In this document: piece by piece, positions 37,740-46,319 of the stretch | Numbering within the stretch: position 1 is the first letter of the stretch | How the letters are laid out: each line of letters starts with the position of its first letter | Assembly (NCBI RefSeq): GCF_030373265.1 | Contig: NZ_JAUCZC010000015.1 | Coordinates: 36,934-100,933 of the forward strand | Length of the DNA stretch: 64,000 nucleotides | Source of the DNA: Blastomonas sp. | GTDB taxonomy: Bacteria; Pseudomonadota; Alphaproteobacteria; Sphingomonadales; Sphingomonadaceae | Reading direction: 5' to 3' | Made by a program: the position numbers and the translations under genes | The notes under the pieces: generated by a model | The model's database searches: none | What the model was told of the DNA's origin: nothing | What the model saw: only the letters and a program-made list of their open reading frames with translations

Positions 37740-39146
37740 ATGTCTTTTTTTCATGAACTTGGCCTTGCCGATCCGATCCTCCGCGCGCTCGACGCCAAGG
37801 GTTACGACACCCCGACGCCGATCCAGAAGGACGCCATCCCCGCATTGTTGCAGGGCCGCGATCTGCTCGGCATCGCGCAGACCGGAACCGGCAAGACCGC
37901 AGCCTTCTCGCTGCCTTCGTTGCATCACCTCGCCAAGGAAACCAAGGGCCGCACCCACAAGGGCGTGCGCATGCTGGTGCTCTCGCCGACCCGCGAGCTG
38001 GCCGCGCAGATCGCCGAGAACATCCGCGAATATGCGCGCTTCCTCAACCTGTCGGTCAACTGCATCTTTGGCGGCGTGCCGATCTTCCAGCAGAAGAAGA
38101 AGCTCGCTCCGGGCACCGACGTGCTGGTAGCAACCCCGGGCCGTCTGCTCGACCTGATCGAACAGCGCGCGGTGACGCTCGAGAACGTCGAGATCTTCGT
38201 TCTCGACGAAGCCGACCAGATGATGGACCTGGGTTTCATCGTTCCCCTGAAGCGCATCGCATCGATGCTCCCCAAGAACCGCCAGAGCCTGTTCTTCTCG
38301 GCGACGATGCCCAAGGCGATTGCCGAACTGGGTGCGCGCTTCCTCAACAACCCCGTGCGCGTCGAAGTCGCCCCGCAGGCGACGACCGCCGAACGCGTCG
38401 AACAGTATGTCACCTTCGTCAGCCAGAGCGAAAAGCAGGCTCTGCTGACGCTCAAGCTGCAGGAAATCCGCCCCGAACGCACGCTCGTCTTTACCCGCAC
38501 CAAGCATGGCGCGGACAAGGTGGTGCGCGCGCTGGCAGGTGCCGGCATCCGCTCCGCCGCAATCCATGGCAACAAGAGCCAGGGCCAGCGGACGGCAGCG
38601 CTGAAGGCGTTCAAGGACAACGAGATCAAGGTGCTGATCGCGACCGATATCGCGGCGCGCGGCATCGACATCACCGGTGTCAGCCATGTGTTCAACTATG
38701 ATCTGCCCAACGTGGCCGAGCAGTATGTCCATCGCATCGGCCGGACCGCGCGCAACGGTGCCGATGGCATCGCGATCGCGTTCGTCAGCGGCGACGAGCG
38801 CGGCCTGCTCAAGGACATCGAAAAGCTGACCAAGGTCAAGCCCGTTCCGATGCCCCTGCCCAAGGGCTTCAGCGAAGCCGCAGCGCAGCTTCCACCCCCG
38901 GCCAAGGCGCCCGTAAATTCGGGCGGCGGCGGTCGCGGTGGCGAGCGTGGCAGCGGTGCCCCCGGTGGCCGCAACTACGGCCCCAAGCGTGACGGCGATC
39001 GCCGTCGCTCGGGCGGCGGTGGTCGTCCCGGCGGTGGTGGCCGTTCGGGTGGCGGCGGTCGTCCCGGTGGCGGCGGCGGCGGCGGCGGCGGAGCCCGTGT
39101 CGGCGGCGTCGGCGCGCACAAGGACAGCGTCAAGCGCATCGGTTGA
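37740..39146 (+). CDS. DEAD-box ATP-dependent RNA helicase (RhlE-like)
   Basis: 468 residues. Core motifs in order: Q motif (GYDTPTPIQKDAIP), I AQTGTGKT, Ia PTRELAAQI, Ib TPGRLLD, II VLDEADQMMDLGF, III FFSATMP, IV LVFTRTKHGAD, V ATDIAARGIDI, VI HRIGRTAR. The C-terminal 85 residues are a Gly/Arg-rich low-complexity tail (GGGGRGGERG, PGGGGRSGGGGRPGG) that should bind RNA non-specifically. RhlE-type helicases act in ribosome assembly and RNA decay. It is monocistronic and followed by two good terminators. Confidence 0.92.
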   Translation: MSFFHELGLADPILRALDAKGYDTPTPIQKDAIPALLQGRDLLGIAQTGTGKTAAFSLPSLHHLAKETKGRTHKGVRMLVLSPTRELAAQIAENIREYARFLNLSVNCIFGGVPIFQQKKKLAPGTDVLVATPGRLLDLIEQRAVTLENVEIFVLDEADQMMDLGFIVPLKRIASMLPKNRQSLFFSATMPKAIAELGARFLNNPVRVEVAPQATTAERVEQYVTFVSQSEKQALLTLKLQEIRPERTLVFTRTKHGADKVVRALAGAGIRSAAIHGNKSQGQRTAALKAFKDNEIKVLIATDIAARGIDITGVSHVFNYDLPNVAEQYVHRIGRTARNGADGIAIAFVSGDERGLLKDIEKLTKVKPVPMPLPKGFSEAAAQLPPPAKAPVNSGGGGRGGERGSGAPGGRNYGPKRDGDRRRSGGGGRPGGGGRSGGGGRPGGGGGGGGGARVGGVGAHKDSVKRIG

Positions 39147-39190
39147 TCAGATTTAGAGCCCTCTCCCCTTCAGGGGAGAGGGTTGGGAGA

Positions 39191-39226
39191 GGGGCATGCG
39201 CCAGCAGTGGCGTGTGCCCCTTTTTT
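39191..39226 (+). terminator. Rho-independent terminator of the helicase gene
   Basis: GGGGCATGCGCC and GGCGTGTGCCCC pair over 12 bp (two wobbles), loop AGCAGT, followed by six T. It lies 45 bp after the helicase stop. Confidence 0.85.
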
Positions 39227-39362
39227 GTTGGAAATCCTCCCCCAGCTTGCTGGGGGAGGGGGACCGCCAGCGTAGCTGGTGGTGGAGGGGCAGCGGGATC
39301 GTATATTCCGGGCGGGGAGCGCAATCTCGCTTCCCCTCCACCCTTCGCTTCGCGAACGGTCC

Positions 39363-39395
39363 CCCTCCCCGAGCAAGCTCGGGGAGGGTTTTTTT
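39363..39395 (+). terminator. Second terminator made by a repeat arm
   Basis: CCCTCCCCGAG and CTCGGGGAGGG form a perfect 11-bp stem with loop CAAG and a run of seven T. It is the right end of the type 1 repeat and lies just before the convergent msrB stop. Confidence 0.75.
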
Positions 39396-39398
39396 GCT

Positions 39399-39902
39399 CT
39401 ACGCCCCGCCCACCCGGAACAGCATCGCATCGCCGTTCATGCAATAGCGCTTGCCGGTGGGCTTGGGGCCGTCATCGAAGACATGGCCGAGATGCCCGCC
39501 ACAGCGGCGGCAGTGCACCTCGGTGCGGGCATAGCCGAGCAGGCGGTCGGTGCTGGTGCCCACGGCCTTGGGCAAAGGCGCGTAGAAGCTGGGCCAGCCG
39601 GTGCCGCTGTCGAACTTGGTTCTGGATGAAAACAGCGGCAGGCGACAGCCCGCGCAGATGAACGTCCCGGCGCGCTTTTCCTTGTCGAGCGGGCTCGAGA
39701 ACGGGCGCTCGGTGCCCTCCTTGCGCAGCACATAATATTGGTCCGCGCTCAGCTGGCGCTTCCACTCGGCATCGGTCTTGGTGATCTCGAACTTGGTGCC
39801 GGACTTCGCACTCGCACCGCCCAGGCCGCACGATGCGAGCCCGAACAGGCCTATCCCCGCTGCGCCGAAAAGCCCGCGTTCAAAGAATGTGCGTCTGTCC
39901 AT
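39399..39902 (-). CDS. msrB: Exported peptide-methionine (R)-S-oxide reductase MsrB
   Basis: 167 residues. The N-terminus DRRTFFERGLFGAAGIGLFG is a Tat-type signal, followed by LASC (Cys25), a lipobox, so the protein is probably a Tat-exported lipoprotein. The MsrB domain has zinc cysteines Cys83, Cys86, Cys131 and Cys134, FDSGTGWPSF and catalytic Cys154 in RYCMNGDAMLF. The usual reading around the catalytic cysteine is RYCINSASL; here MNGDAM replaces it while the Cys is kept. It would repair oxidised methionines in envelope proteins. It converges with the helicase gene. Confidence 0.9.
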   Translation of the reverse strand: MDRRTFFERGLFGAAGIGLFGLASCGLGGASAKSGTKFEITKTDAEWKRQLSADQYYVLRKEGTERPFSSPLDKEKRAGTFICAGCRLPLFSSRTKFDSGTGWPSFYAPLPKAVGTSTDRLLGYARTEVHCRRCGGHLGHVFDDGPKPTGKRYCMNGDAMLFRVGGA

Positions 39903-39982
39903 ATCCTGTCATCCCGTGTCCAGTGGTCAGGCCTGTTCGGCCCGAACACTGGCACAGTTACGCAGCTGGCGACAATCCGGCT

Positions 39983-41221
39983 TCAATATTTGCTCAGCTG
40001 CACCTGCATCGAGCGATAGCCATGGACGAAGCACGCGCGCACCCGCTCGGGCTCGGCGAGAACGTTGACCCGCATCCGGCGCTTGGCCATCTCTTCGAGC
40101 AGGATCGCGATCTGCAGTTCGGCGAGGCGCGCGCCGACACAGCGGTGGATGCCATAGCCGAACGCCAGATGGCGCCGGGCGTTCTCGCGGTCGACGATGA
40201 TGCTGTCGGCATCCTCGAACACGCTCTCGTCGCGGTTGCCCGAGATATACCACAAAGCGAGCTTGTCGCCCTTCTTGATGGACTTGCCGAACAGATCGTA
40301 ATCGGCGGTCGCGGTGCGCCGCATATGCGCCAGCGGCGTCTGCCAGCGGATGATTTCCTGCACCGCATTGGGGATCAGATCGGGGTTCTGCTCGAGCTTT
40401 TCGCGCTGCTCGGGGAAATGGTGCAGGCCATAAGCCAGCCCAGACATCGAATTGCGGGTGGTGTCATTGCCGCCAACGATCAGCAGGATGAGGTTGCCCA
40501 TGAATTCCAGCTCGTCCATCTCGGCCATCGCGTCGGAATGGATCATCATCGAGATCAGATCGGGGGTCGGCTCCTTGTCGATCTTGGCGTCCCACAGATT
40601 CTTGAAATAGGCGCCCATCTCATAAAGATGCTTGAGCCGCTCCTGGCGCGAATCCTCGTCGTGCGCGAGTTCGATGTCGCCCGCCCAGTCGGACCATTCG
40701 GTCAGCTTGCGGCGGTCGGCCCACGGAAAATCGAACAGGATGGCGAGCATCTGCGTGGTCAGTTCGATCGAAACCGTGTCGACCCAGTCGAACGGCTGGT
40801 CCCAGGGCAGCGTATCGAGCAATTCGGAGGTGCGCGCGCGGATATCGTCCGCCATGCGCTTGATTTCGGTCGGCGTGAAGGCGGGCGCGACGGTGCGGCG
40901 CTGGCCGGTGTGTTTGGGCCGGTCCATCGCGATGAACATCGGCATCACCAGATCGGTGCCGTCCTCGATCCGGTCGGCGAGCGTGATGCCGCCATACTCG
41001 TAGGACGACGAGAAGATTTCGGGCAGCGCCTCGACATGCTGGATCGCCTTGTGGCTGGTCACGTTCCAGAAATCGCCGAACGCTCCGCCCTCGGTCCAAT
41101 GGATCGGGTCCTGCGCGCGCATCTGCGCAAACGGTGCCTGCCAGCGATCCTCGACATAGAAAGCGGCGTCGCTCATGTCGTAGGTCAGCTCGGCGCCGGG
41201 GTCTTTCAAAACGGTAGCCAT
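39983..41221 (-). CDS. Cytochrome P450, CYP153-like
   Basis: 412 residues. Family landmarks: MFIAMDRPKHTGQRRTVAPA, I-helix LIVGGNDTTRNSMSG (Thr254), ExxR in VQEIIRWQTP, and heme loop HLAFGYGIHRCVGARLAELQ with heme ligand Cys361. These blocks are very close to CYP153, the soluble bacterial alkane and fatty-acid omega-hydroxylases, which sphingomonads often have. It would need a ferredoxin and reductase; neither is adjacent. It stands alone between msrB and the amtB terminator, with a 180-bp upstream gap. Confidence 0.85.
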   Translation of the reverse strand: MATVLKDPGAELTYDMSDAAFYVEDRWQAPFAQMRAQDPIHWTEGGAFGDFWNVTSHKAIQHVEALPEIFSSSYEYGGITLADRIEDGTDLVMPMFIAMDRPKHTGQRRTVAPAFTPTEIKRMADDIRARTSELLDTLPWDQPFDWVDTVSIELTTQMLAILFDFPWADRRKLTEWSDWAGDIELAHDEDSRQERLKHLYEMGAYFKNLWDAKIDKEPTPDLISMMIHSDAMAEMDELEFMGNLILLIVGGNDTTRNSMSGLAYGLHHFPEQREKLEQNPDLIPNAVQEIIRWQTPLAHMRRTATADYDLFGKSIKKGDKLALWYISGNRDESVFEDADSIIVDRENARRHLAFGYGIHRCVGARLAELQIAILLEEMAKRRMRVNVLAEPERVRACFVHGYRSMQVQLSKY

Positions 41222-41402
41222 GGCTCTCTCCTTGCGTGTCGCAACATCTCCGGGGTGCGATGGCCCCGGCGGCGCCGCGATTGCCGCGGTCTGAGGTTAA
41301 GGTCTCACCTTACTGACAGCTTTGTCAATACAGTTTCGAACTGCAACCGGAATCCGGCGGCTGGATGTTCCGGCGATGCGGCGGCCTGCGGGGCGCGAAC
41401 AC

Positions 41403-41433
41403 AAAAAATGGCCGGGATGTTGCCACCCCGGCC
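41403..41433 (-). terminator. Rho-independent terminator downstream of amtB
   Basis: Read on the minus strand: GGCCGGG, a 10-nt loop, CCCGGCC, then ATTTTTTG. It lies 82 bp after the amtB stop and is followed on the plus-strand side by the P450 promoter region. Confidence 0.8.
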
Positions 41434-41466
41434 TTGAGTTGTCAGTTCGCAGGAGGAACCTATGGA

Positions 41467-41502
41467 GGTCTGTGGCGGAGCTAGCGGTTCCCGCCACAGA
41501 CC
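41467..41502 (-). terminator. Strong hairpin directly after amtB
   Basis: GGTCTGTGGCGG and CCGCCACAGACC form a perfect 12-bp stem with a 12-nt loop, 12 bp after the amtB stop. It lacks a T-run, so it may protect the 3' end or act with the true terminator at 41403. Confidence 0.6.
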
Positions 41503-41514
41503 AAACTCGAAAAC

Positions 41515-42894
41515 TCAGTAATTGTAAGCCCGTTCGCCATGCTCGCCGAGGTCGAGACCTTCGCGCTCCACCTCTTCGGAGACCCGCAGGCCGGTGAGCA
41601 GCTTGGCAACGTAGAAGGCGATGGCGGCGGCGACGGCAGCCCAGACCACGGCGATGCCGACAGCCTGGATCTGAATGACCAGCTGGCCGCCCAGATCGTA
41701 ATCGTCCGCGCCGGGGCCACCCAGAGCAGGCAGCATGGTGACGGCGGTGCCGATCGATCCGATGATGCCGCCGATGCCGTGGATGCCGAAGGCGTCGAGC
41801 GAGTCGTCCAGGCTAAGCTTGGGCTTGATCGACACCACGAACCAGGCGCAGATGATCGCTGCGATGGCACCCAGCAGGATGGCACCGAACGGACCGCTGT
41901 TGCCGGCTGCCGGGGTCACCGCGACCAGACCGGCAATGGCACCCGAACATGCGCCGAGCAGCGAACCCTTGTGGCCCATGACCCGCTCGGTGAGCATCCA
42001 GAACAGCACGCCGGCAGCGGTGGCGACGAAGGTGTTGATCAGCGCCAGGCCAGCCGAACCATTGGCTTCGAGCGCGGAGCCGGCGTTGAAGCCGAACCAG
42101 CCCACCCACAGCAGACCGGTACCGATCAGCGTCATGGTCAGCGAGTGCGGCGCCATGGTGTCCTTCTTGTAGCCGAGGCGAGGACCGATGATCATCGCAC
42201 CGACCAGCGCCGAAATCCCGGCGTTGATGTGCACCACGGTGCCGCCTGCAAAATCGAGCGCGCCCATTTCGAAGATCAGGCCGCCGGTTGCCCAGACCAT
42301 ATGCGCGATCGGGAAATAGCCGATCGTCAGCCAGACCGCGGCGAAGATCATCAGCGCCGAGAACTTCATGCGCTCGACAAGGCCGCCCACCACCAGCGCC
42401 ACGGTGATCGCGGCAAAAGTCATCTGGAAGGCGATGAACACATATTCGGGGATCAGGAAGCCGTCCGAGAAGGTCGCGGCGGTCGAGTCGGCATTGGTGT
42501 TCGCGAGGAACAGGTTGCCCCAGCTGACAAAGGCGTTGCCTTCGGGTCCGAACGCGGTGGAATAGCCGTAGATCACCCAGATGATCATCGCGAGGCTTGC
42601 CACCGCGAGGATCTGCGTGAGCACCGACAACATGTTCTTGGTGCGAACCAGGCCGCCATAGAACAGCGCGAGGCCCGGAACGATCATCGCCATCACGAGC
42701 ACGGTGGACATCATCATCCAGGCGGTGTCGCCCTTGTCGACGACGGCCGCGACTTCTGCGGCAGCTTCCGCGACCGGAGGCGCGGCTTCGGTCACTTCTT
42801 CGGCCACTTCCTGCGCCCAGGCCTGGGCCGATACGATCAGTGACAGCGCGCCCGTCCCGAGGGTGGCGCCAATCTTGTGCAAAGGTTTCATCAT
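41515..42894 (-). CDS. amtB: Ammonium transporter AmtB
   Basis: 459 residues from ATG 42894 (GGGGATAGGGGA upstream); the frame is open further upstream across glnK but is not coding. A signal peptide (ALSLIVSAQAWA) and an acidic Ala/Glu/Val linker of about 25 residues come before the first core helix (DTAWMMMSTVLVMAMIVPGLALFYGGLVRTKNM). Family blocks: HMVWATGGLIFEMGALDFAGGTVVHINAG, WVGWFGFNAGSAL, and FGIHGIGGIIGSIGTAV. It conducts ammonium and is gated by PII, whose gene lies 13 bp upstream. The GlnK-AmtB pair sits behind a sigma-54 promoter, which fits nitrogen-limited expression. Confidence 0.95.
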   Translation of the reverse strand: MMKPLHKIGATLGTGALSLIVSAQAWAQEVAEEVTEAAPPVAEAAAEVAAVVDKGDTAWMMMSTVLVMAMIVPGLALFYGGLVRTKNMLSVLTQILAVASLAMIIWVIYGYSTAFGPEGNAFVSWGNLFLANTNADSTAATFSDGFLIPEYVFIAFQMTFAAITVALVVGGLVERMKFSALMIFAAVWLTIGYFPIAHMVWATGGLIFEMGALDFAGGTVVHINAGISALVGAMIIGPRLGYKKDTMAPHSLTMTLIGTGLLWVGWFGFNAGSALEANGSAGLALINTFVATAAGVLFWMLTERVMGHKGSLLGACSGAIAGLVAVTPAAGNSGPFGAILLGAIAAIICAWFVVSIKPKLSLDDSLDAFGIHGIGGIIGSIGTAVTMLPALGGPGADDYDLGGQLVIQIQAVGIAVVWAAVAAAIAFYVAKLLTGLRVSEEVEREGLDLGEHGERAYNY

Positions 42895-42907
42895 TCCCCT
42901 ATCCCCC

Positions 42908-43246
42908 TTACAGTGCCGTGTCGCCGGTCTCGCCGGTGCGGATGCGCGTGGCCGCCGCGAGGTCGAGAACGAAGATCTTGCCGTCACCGATGGAATCCGT
43001 GTTGGCAGCCGCCTGGATGGTTTCGACCACCTGCGCTGCGATGTCGTCGCTGGCTGCGATCTCAAGTTTGAGCTTGGGCACCATGTTGGTGGTGTATTCC
43101 GCGCCGCGATAGATTTCGGTCTGGCCCTTCTGGCGGCCGAAGCCTTTGACCTCGGTCACGGTCATGCCCGCGATACCGAGGCTGGTCAGTGCCTCGCGGA
43201 CCTCGTCCAGCCGAAACGGTTTGATTATGGCAATGATGAATTTCAT
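42908..43246 (-). CDS. glnK: Nitrogen regulatory PII protein GlnK
   Basis: 112 residues of the PII family: MKFIIAIIKPFRLDEVREAL, T-loop GFGRQKGQTEIYRGAEYTTN with the uridylylation site Tyr51, and the C-loop region KIFVLDLAAATRIRTGETG. It binds ATP/ADP and 2-oxoglutarate and blocks AmtB when nitrogen is plentiful. Gene order glnK-amtB is the standard pair. Expression probably depends on NtrC and sigma-54 (promoter at 43304). Confidence 0.96.
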   Translation of the reverse strand: MKFIIAIIKPFRLDEVREALTSLGIAGMTVTEVKGFGRQKGQTEIYRGAEYTTNMVPKLKLEIAASDDIAAQVVETIQAAANTDSIGDGKIFVLDLAAATRIRTGETGDTAL

Positions 43247-43303
43247 TACGCCCCCTTTGTTATTTTGTTGCGGAGCTGTGCCCCGTCACCACCCGAATGC
43301 TAC

Positions 43304-43318
43304 GCAAGCGGCGTGCCA
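43304..43318 (-). promoter_or_regulatory. Sigma-54 (RpoN) promoter of glnK-amtB
   Basis: On the minus strand, TGGCAC-GCCGC-TTGC matches the sigma-54 -24/-12 consensus (TGGCACN5TTGC) at every position. It lies 58-72 bp before the glnK ATG. Confidence 0.88.
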
Positions 43319-43375
43319 AGTCCGGCAGAGCGGGGAATCCTAAGGAATTGCTAACGCCGCGCAGGGGCGATCAGT

Positions 43376-43415
43376 CTAAAATTTGTGCACCTGCGAACAG
43401 GTGTGCAAATTTTAG
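43376..43415. promoter_or_regulatory. Long palindrome upstream of the sigma-54 promoter, candidate NtrC site or terminator
   Basis: 18-nt arms CTAAAATTTGTGCACCTG and CAGGTGTGCAAATTTTAG around CGAA; 16 of 18 positions pair and the other two are G-T. It contains TGCACC and GGTGTGCA, close to NtrC half-sites, and is centred about 80 bp upstream of the -24 box, where enhancer sites lie. It is also 51 bp beyond the stop of the DUF2007 gene, so a terminator role is the alternative. Confidence 0.55.
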
Positions 43416-43465
43416 GCAGGCATTTTGCTGCATCTGCACAAAAATGGAGCGAAGGACCGAAGCCC

Positions 43466-43675
43466 TCAGGCCTCGTCGGCGTGCTCCAGCACGGCACGGG
43501 CCCGCGCTGCGTCCTCAGGAAGCACCATCAACCGCGCCGGGGTCATGAACCCCAGCCCAAGGCCAGCCATGCCACCATCGAAGATATGCGCGTCGATACC
43601 CTGCGCACCCAGCGTCAACCGGGCCATTTCCGCCTCGATACGGTCGGAATATTCGGCAATGGCTTTGCGACTCAT
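43466..43675 (-). CDS. DUF2007 small putative signal-transducing protein
   Basis: 69 residues with the DUF2007 pattern: [29 protein letters not shown] then [17 protein letters not shown]. The fold is a small ferredoxin-like domain related to PII-like proteins; the function is unknown. It follows the flavin-oxidoreductase-like gene by 6 bp on the same strand, so they are cotranscribed. The name "signal transducing" is a family label, not evidence. Confidence 0.75.
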   Translation of the reverse strand: MSRKAIAEYSDRIEAEMARLTLGAQGIDAHIFDGGMAGLGLGFMTPARLMVLPEDAARARAVLEHADEA

Positions 43676-43681
43676 GCCCGG

Positions 43682-44242
43682 TCAGCCACCCAGTTCGGTG
43701 AAATGGCGCGTCGTCGGCGTGGTCGGCAGACCATCGATCGAGCGCGTACTGCTGGCAGCTTCGGCGAGCCAGTCGGCGGCATCCATCTGGCGGTGCGCCT
43801 TCTTCAGCGTCTGGCGTTCGCGATCGAACTGCATCACCGGAACGCCCCAGCCGCAACTGGTCTGCACGCTGTCAACCGCGATGTCGAAGATCTGGCGGGT
43901 GCCGGGCTGGATCGTGAAATGCGTCGCGAGCTGCTCCCAATCGGCATCCTGCGGCAGCACCGGGCGGCCCCGGCCATAGATGCGCAGGATCAGCGCGGGG
44001 TTCTCGAAGGCGCAGAACATGATCGTTATCCGCCCGTCGGCGACAAGGTGCGCGTGGGTCTCGTTGCCCGATCCGGCCAGATCGAGATAGCCGACGCGCG
44101 ACGGCGACAGCACGCGGAACGCATCATAGCCCTTGGGGCTGAGGTTGATCCGCGCTTCGTCCGCCGCGGTTGCTACGAAGAACACCGGCTGGCGGCTGAT
44201 GAAGGCCATGTGCTTGTCGCTAAGCGCGTCGCTGAATTCCAT
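43682..44242 (-). CDS. Pyridoxamine 5'-phosphate oxidase-family flavin-binding protein
   Basis: 186 residues from ATG 44242; the frame runs further upstream over the promoter region. A split-barrel fold: [49 protein letters not shown], then [28 protein letters not shown] and GSGNET are characteristic of this general FMN-binding group. The substrate is not known. Divergent from the queuosine-precursor transporter. Confidence 0.82.
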   Translation of the reverse strand: MEFSDALSDKHMAFISRQPVFFVATAADEARINLSPKGYDAFRVLSPSRVGYLDLAGSGNETHAHLVADGRITIMFCAFENPALILRIYGRGRPVLPQDADWEQLATHFTIQPGTRQIFDIAVDSVQTSCGWGVPVMQFDRERQTLKKAHRQMDAADWLAEAASSTRSIDGLPTTPTTRHFTELGG

Positions 44243-44327
44243 GCCGGCAGTGTGGGCGATGATGCGCCGTCGCGCAAGTGCCGTGCCCCCTTCCCCCGGC
44301 CCGGAAAAGCCTATACCGGAAGATCGC

Positions 44328-44972
44328 ATGACAGCTGCTCCTGCCGCCGGAAACCCCGGCATTCCCCGCTCGCTTTACGTGTTTTCCGTCTTTTATGGCG
44401 GCATGGTGTGCCTGGCCGGCGTGCTGGGCAACAAGCAGGTCTCGATCGGTCCGCTCGCGGTCGAGGCCGGGATCTTCGCGTTCCTCCTGCTGGTCGTGGT
44501 CTCGAGCGCGATCGCCGAACTGCATGGGCGCGACACCGCCAACAGCCTGGTCAAATACGGGTTTGTGCCGTTGTTGTTTGCGATGGCGCTGTCGTGGGTC
44601 GTCTTTGCGCTGCCCGCATCGCCCGAGATGGCGCCCGAAAACGCGGCGGCCATCCAGCTGATCCTCGGTGCGACGGGCCGCATCTGGGCAGCAGGCGTGT
44701 GTGCCTATGGCGTCTCGCAGTTCCTCAACGTCTATATCTTCTCCAGGCTGCAGAACATGCCGGGGCGCTGGCTGGCGGTGCGCGGCGTGATCGCCTCGGC
44801 GCTGTCGCAGATCGTCGACACCTTGATTTTCGTCACCATCGCGTTTTACGGGGTGTTCCCGATCGGGCAGCTGCTGGTCGGCCAGATGGTCGCCAAAGTC
44901 GCGCTGTCGGTGGCTCTGGTGCCGTTCCTGATTGTGTTCTTCGTCCGTCTGGGCAAAAGGCTCGACGCATGA
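44328..44972 (+). CDS. Queuosine precursor transporter (YhhQ/VUT family)
   Basis: 214 residues from ATG 44328. Six membrane segments are visible ([118 protein letters not shown]). [13 protein letters not shown] and SQIVDTLIF are hallmarks of the Vut_1 family, which imports preQ0/preQ1 for tRNA modification. The stop overlaps the argB ATG by 4 bp. Confidence 0.85.
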   Translation: MTAAPAAGNPGIPRSLYVFSVFYGGMVCLAGVLGNKQVSIGPLAVEAGIFAFLLLVVVSSAIAELHGRDTANSLVKYGFVPLLFAMALSWVVFALPASPEMAPENAAAIQLILGATGRIWAAGVCAYGVSQFLNVYIFSRLQNMPGRWLAVRGVIASALSQIVDTLIFVTIAFYGVFPIGQLLVGQMVAKVALSVALVPFLIVFFVRLGKRLDA

Positions 44973-45880
44973 CGGACAACACAGATTCTGGGCACGTTCA
45001 CGACCCCGCCCTGCTCGCCAAGGCCGAGACTCTCACCGAGGCGCTGCCGTTCATGCAGCGTTATGCGGGCAAGAGCTTCGTCGTCAAATATGGCGGCCAC
45101 GCGATGGGCGACCCTGAACTGGCGCGCGATTTTGCCGAAGATGTGGTGCTGCTCAAGGCGGTGGGGATCAATCCCGTCGTCGTGCACGGTGGCGGCCCGC
45201 AGATCGGTGCGATGCTCAAGCGGCTGGGCGTGCAGTCGCAGTTCGTCGACGGCCTGCGCGTGACCGACCAGGAGACCGCCAACATCGCCGAGATGGTGCT
45301 GGGCGCGATCAACAAGGAAATCGTCACCTGGATCGGAGCGGCGGGCGGCAAGGCGATCGGGATCAGCGGCAAGGATGCGGGCTTCGTCCGCGCCAGCAAG
45401 GTCGAGCGGACCAAGCGGGATCCCGACAGCAATATCGAGCAGGCGATCGACCTGGGCTTTGTCGGCGAGCCCGAAACCATCGATTGCAATGTGCTCAAGA
45501 CCATTTCGGATGCAGGCATGATCCCTGTGATTTCGCCGATCGGCGTCGGCGCCGACGGCCAGACCTACAACATCAACGCCGATACCATGGCAGGCGCGGT
45601 GGCCGCTGCGCTTGGCGCATCGCGATTGTTCCTGCTCACCGATGTCGCGGGCGTACTCGACAAGGCGAAGAAGCTGCTGTCCGACCTTACCCCCGCCGAC
45701 ATTGCCGCCTTGCGCGCCGACGGCACGATATCGGGTGGAATGATCCCCAAGCTTGAAACCTGCGTGCACGCGGTGGAACAGGGCGTGGATGCCGCCGTTG
45801 TCCTCGATGGGCGGGTGCCGCATGCCATGCTGCTCGAAATCTTCACCTCGCGCGGAGCAGGCACGCTGATCCGCGTCTAA
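44969..45880 (+). CDS. argB: Acetylglutamate kinase
   Basis: 303 residues from ATG 44969, which overlaps the upstream stop (ATGA). Amino-acid kinase motifs: [62 protein letters not shown] and [10 protein letters not shown]. It phosphorylates N-acetylglutamate in arginine synthesis. In many bacteria ArgB is a PII target; the glnK gene is nearby but in a separate operon. The frame is open a long way upstream but is not coding there. Confidence 0.95.
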   Translation: MTDNTDSGHVHDPALLAKAETLTEALPFMQRYAGKSFVVKYGGHAMGDPELARDFAEDVVLLKAVGINPVVVHGGGPQIGAMLKRLGVQSQFVDGLRVTDQETANIAEMVLGAINKEIVTWIGAAGGKAIGISGKDAGFVRASKVERTKRDPDSNIEQAIDLGFVGEPETIDCNVLKTISDAGMIPVISPIGVGADGQTYNINADTMAGAVAAALGASRLFLLTDVAGVLDKAKKLLSDLTPADIAALRADGTISGGMIPKLETCVHAVEQGVDAAVVLDGRVPHAMLLEIFTSRGAGTLIRV

Positions 45881-45968
45881 CGGCGGCTGCCGAGGCCGCC
45901 AAAGCGTTTTAGTCTTGTAATACACCTTGCCCGGTTCTAGATATCGGCAACCCGATTGTGAGAGACAC

Positions 45969-46259
45969 ATGCAGATTTTGCTCGAAATTCTGGATATCGT
46001 GCTGACCGTGGTGACGTGGTTCATCATCATCCAGATCGTGCTGTCGTGGCTGATCGCCTTCAATGTGGTGAGCACCCAAAACGACCTGGTTCGCCAGATG
46101 GTCGAATCGCTGCATCGGATCACCGAGCCGCTGTACCGCCCGGTGCGCAAGATCATGCCCGATCTCGGGATGATCGATCTGGCGCCGATGGTGGTCCTGC
46201 TGGTGATAATGATCATCCAGCGCTCCGTCATCCCGCGGCTTTGGGTGCAGTTCGCCTGA
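45969..46259 (+). CDS. YggT family membrane protein
   Basis: 96 residues from ATG 45969. Two membrane helices (ILLEILDIVLTVVTWFIII, LAPMVVLLVIMIIQ) flank the conserved loop RITEPLYRPVRKIMPDLGMIDLAP. YggT proteins occur near division and envelope genes; the function is not settled. It lies 88 bp after argB and 60 bp before folD. Confidence 0.9.
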   Translation: MQILLEILDIVLTVVTWFIIIQIVLSWLIAFNVVSTQNDLVRQMVESLHRITEPLYRPVRKIMPDLGMIDLAPMVVLLVIMIIQRSVIPRLWVQFA

Positions 46260-46319
46260 TCGACCTCGTCGCGCGCTCGACGGTGGCAATGATGCGCGTT
46301 TGACGTTAGAGCGGCGGGC

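Larger units (their letters stand above)
39159..39395. repeat. Palindromic repeat block after the helicase gene
   Basis: 39159-39190 is a short type 2 unit (CCCTCTCCCCTTCAGGGGAG). 39232-39390 is a type 1 unit with left arm AAATCCTCCCCCAGCTTGCT, inner GGGGACCGCCAGCG and right arm CCCTCCCCGAGCAAGCTCGG. Here the ordinary GAGGATTT right end is replaced by GAGGGTTTTTTT, so the right hairpin also works as a terminator. Confidence 0.85.

Noticed and set aside
41462..41521. A 19-residue plus-strand micro-ORF after a perfect AGGAGG
   Set aside because: It lies antisense over the amtB 3' end, and its bases are explained by the 12-bp terminator stem. No promoter or conservation can be shown.
42895..43065. 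Upstream extension of AmtB by 57 residues
   Set aside because: It runs across the glnK coding region in another frame. ATG 42894 has a strong purine-rich ribosome site and begins a signal peptide.
43385..44968. In-frame 528-codon extension upstream of argB
   Set aside because: It crosses three supported genes in other frames. argB has a normal start at 44969 with a 4-bp overlap to the transporter stop.
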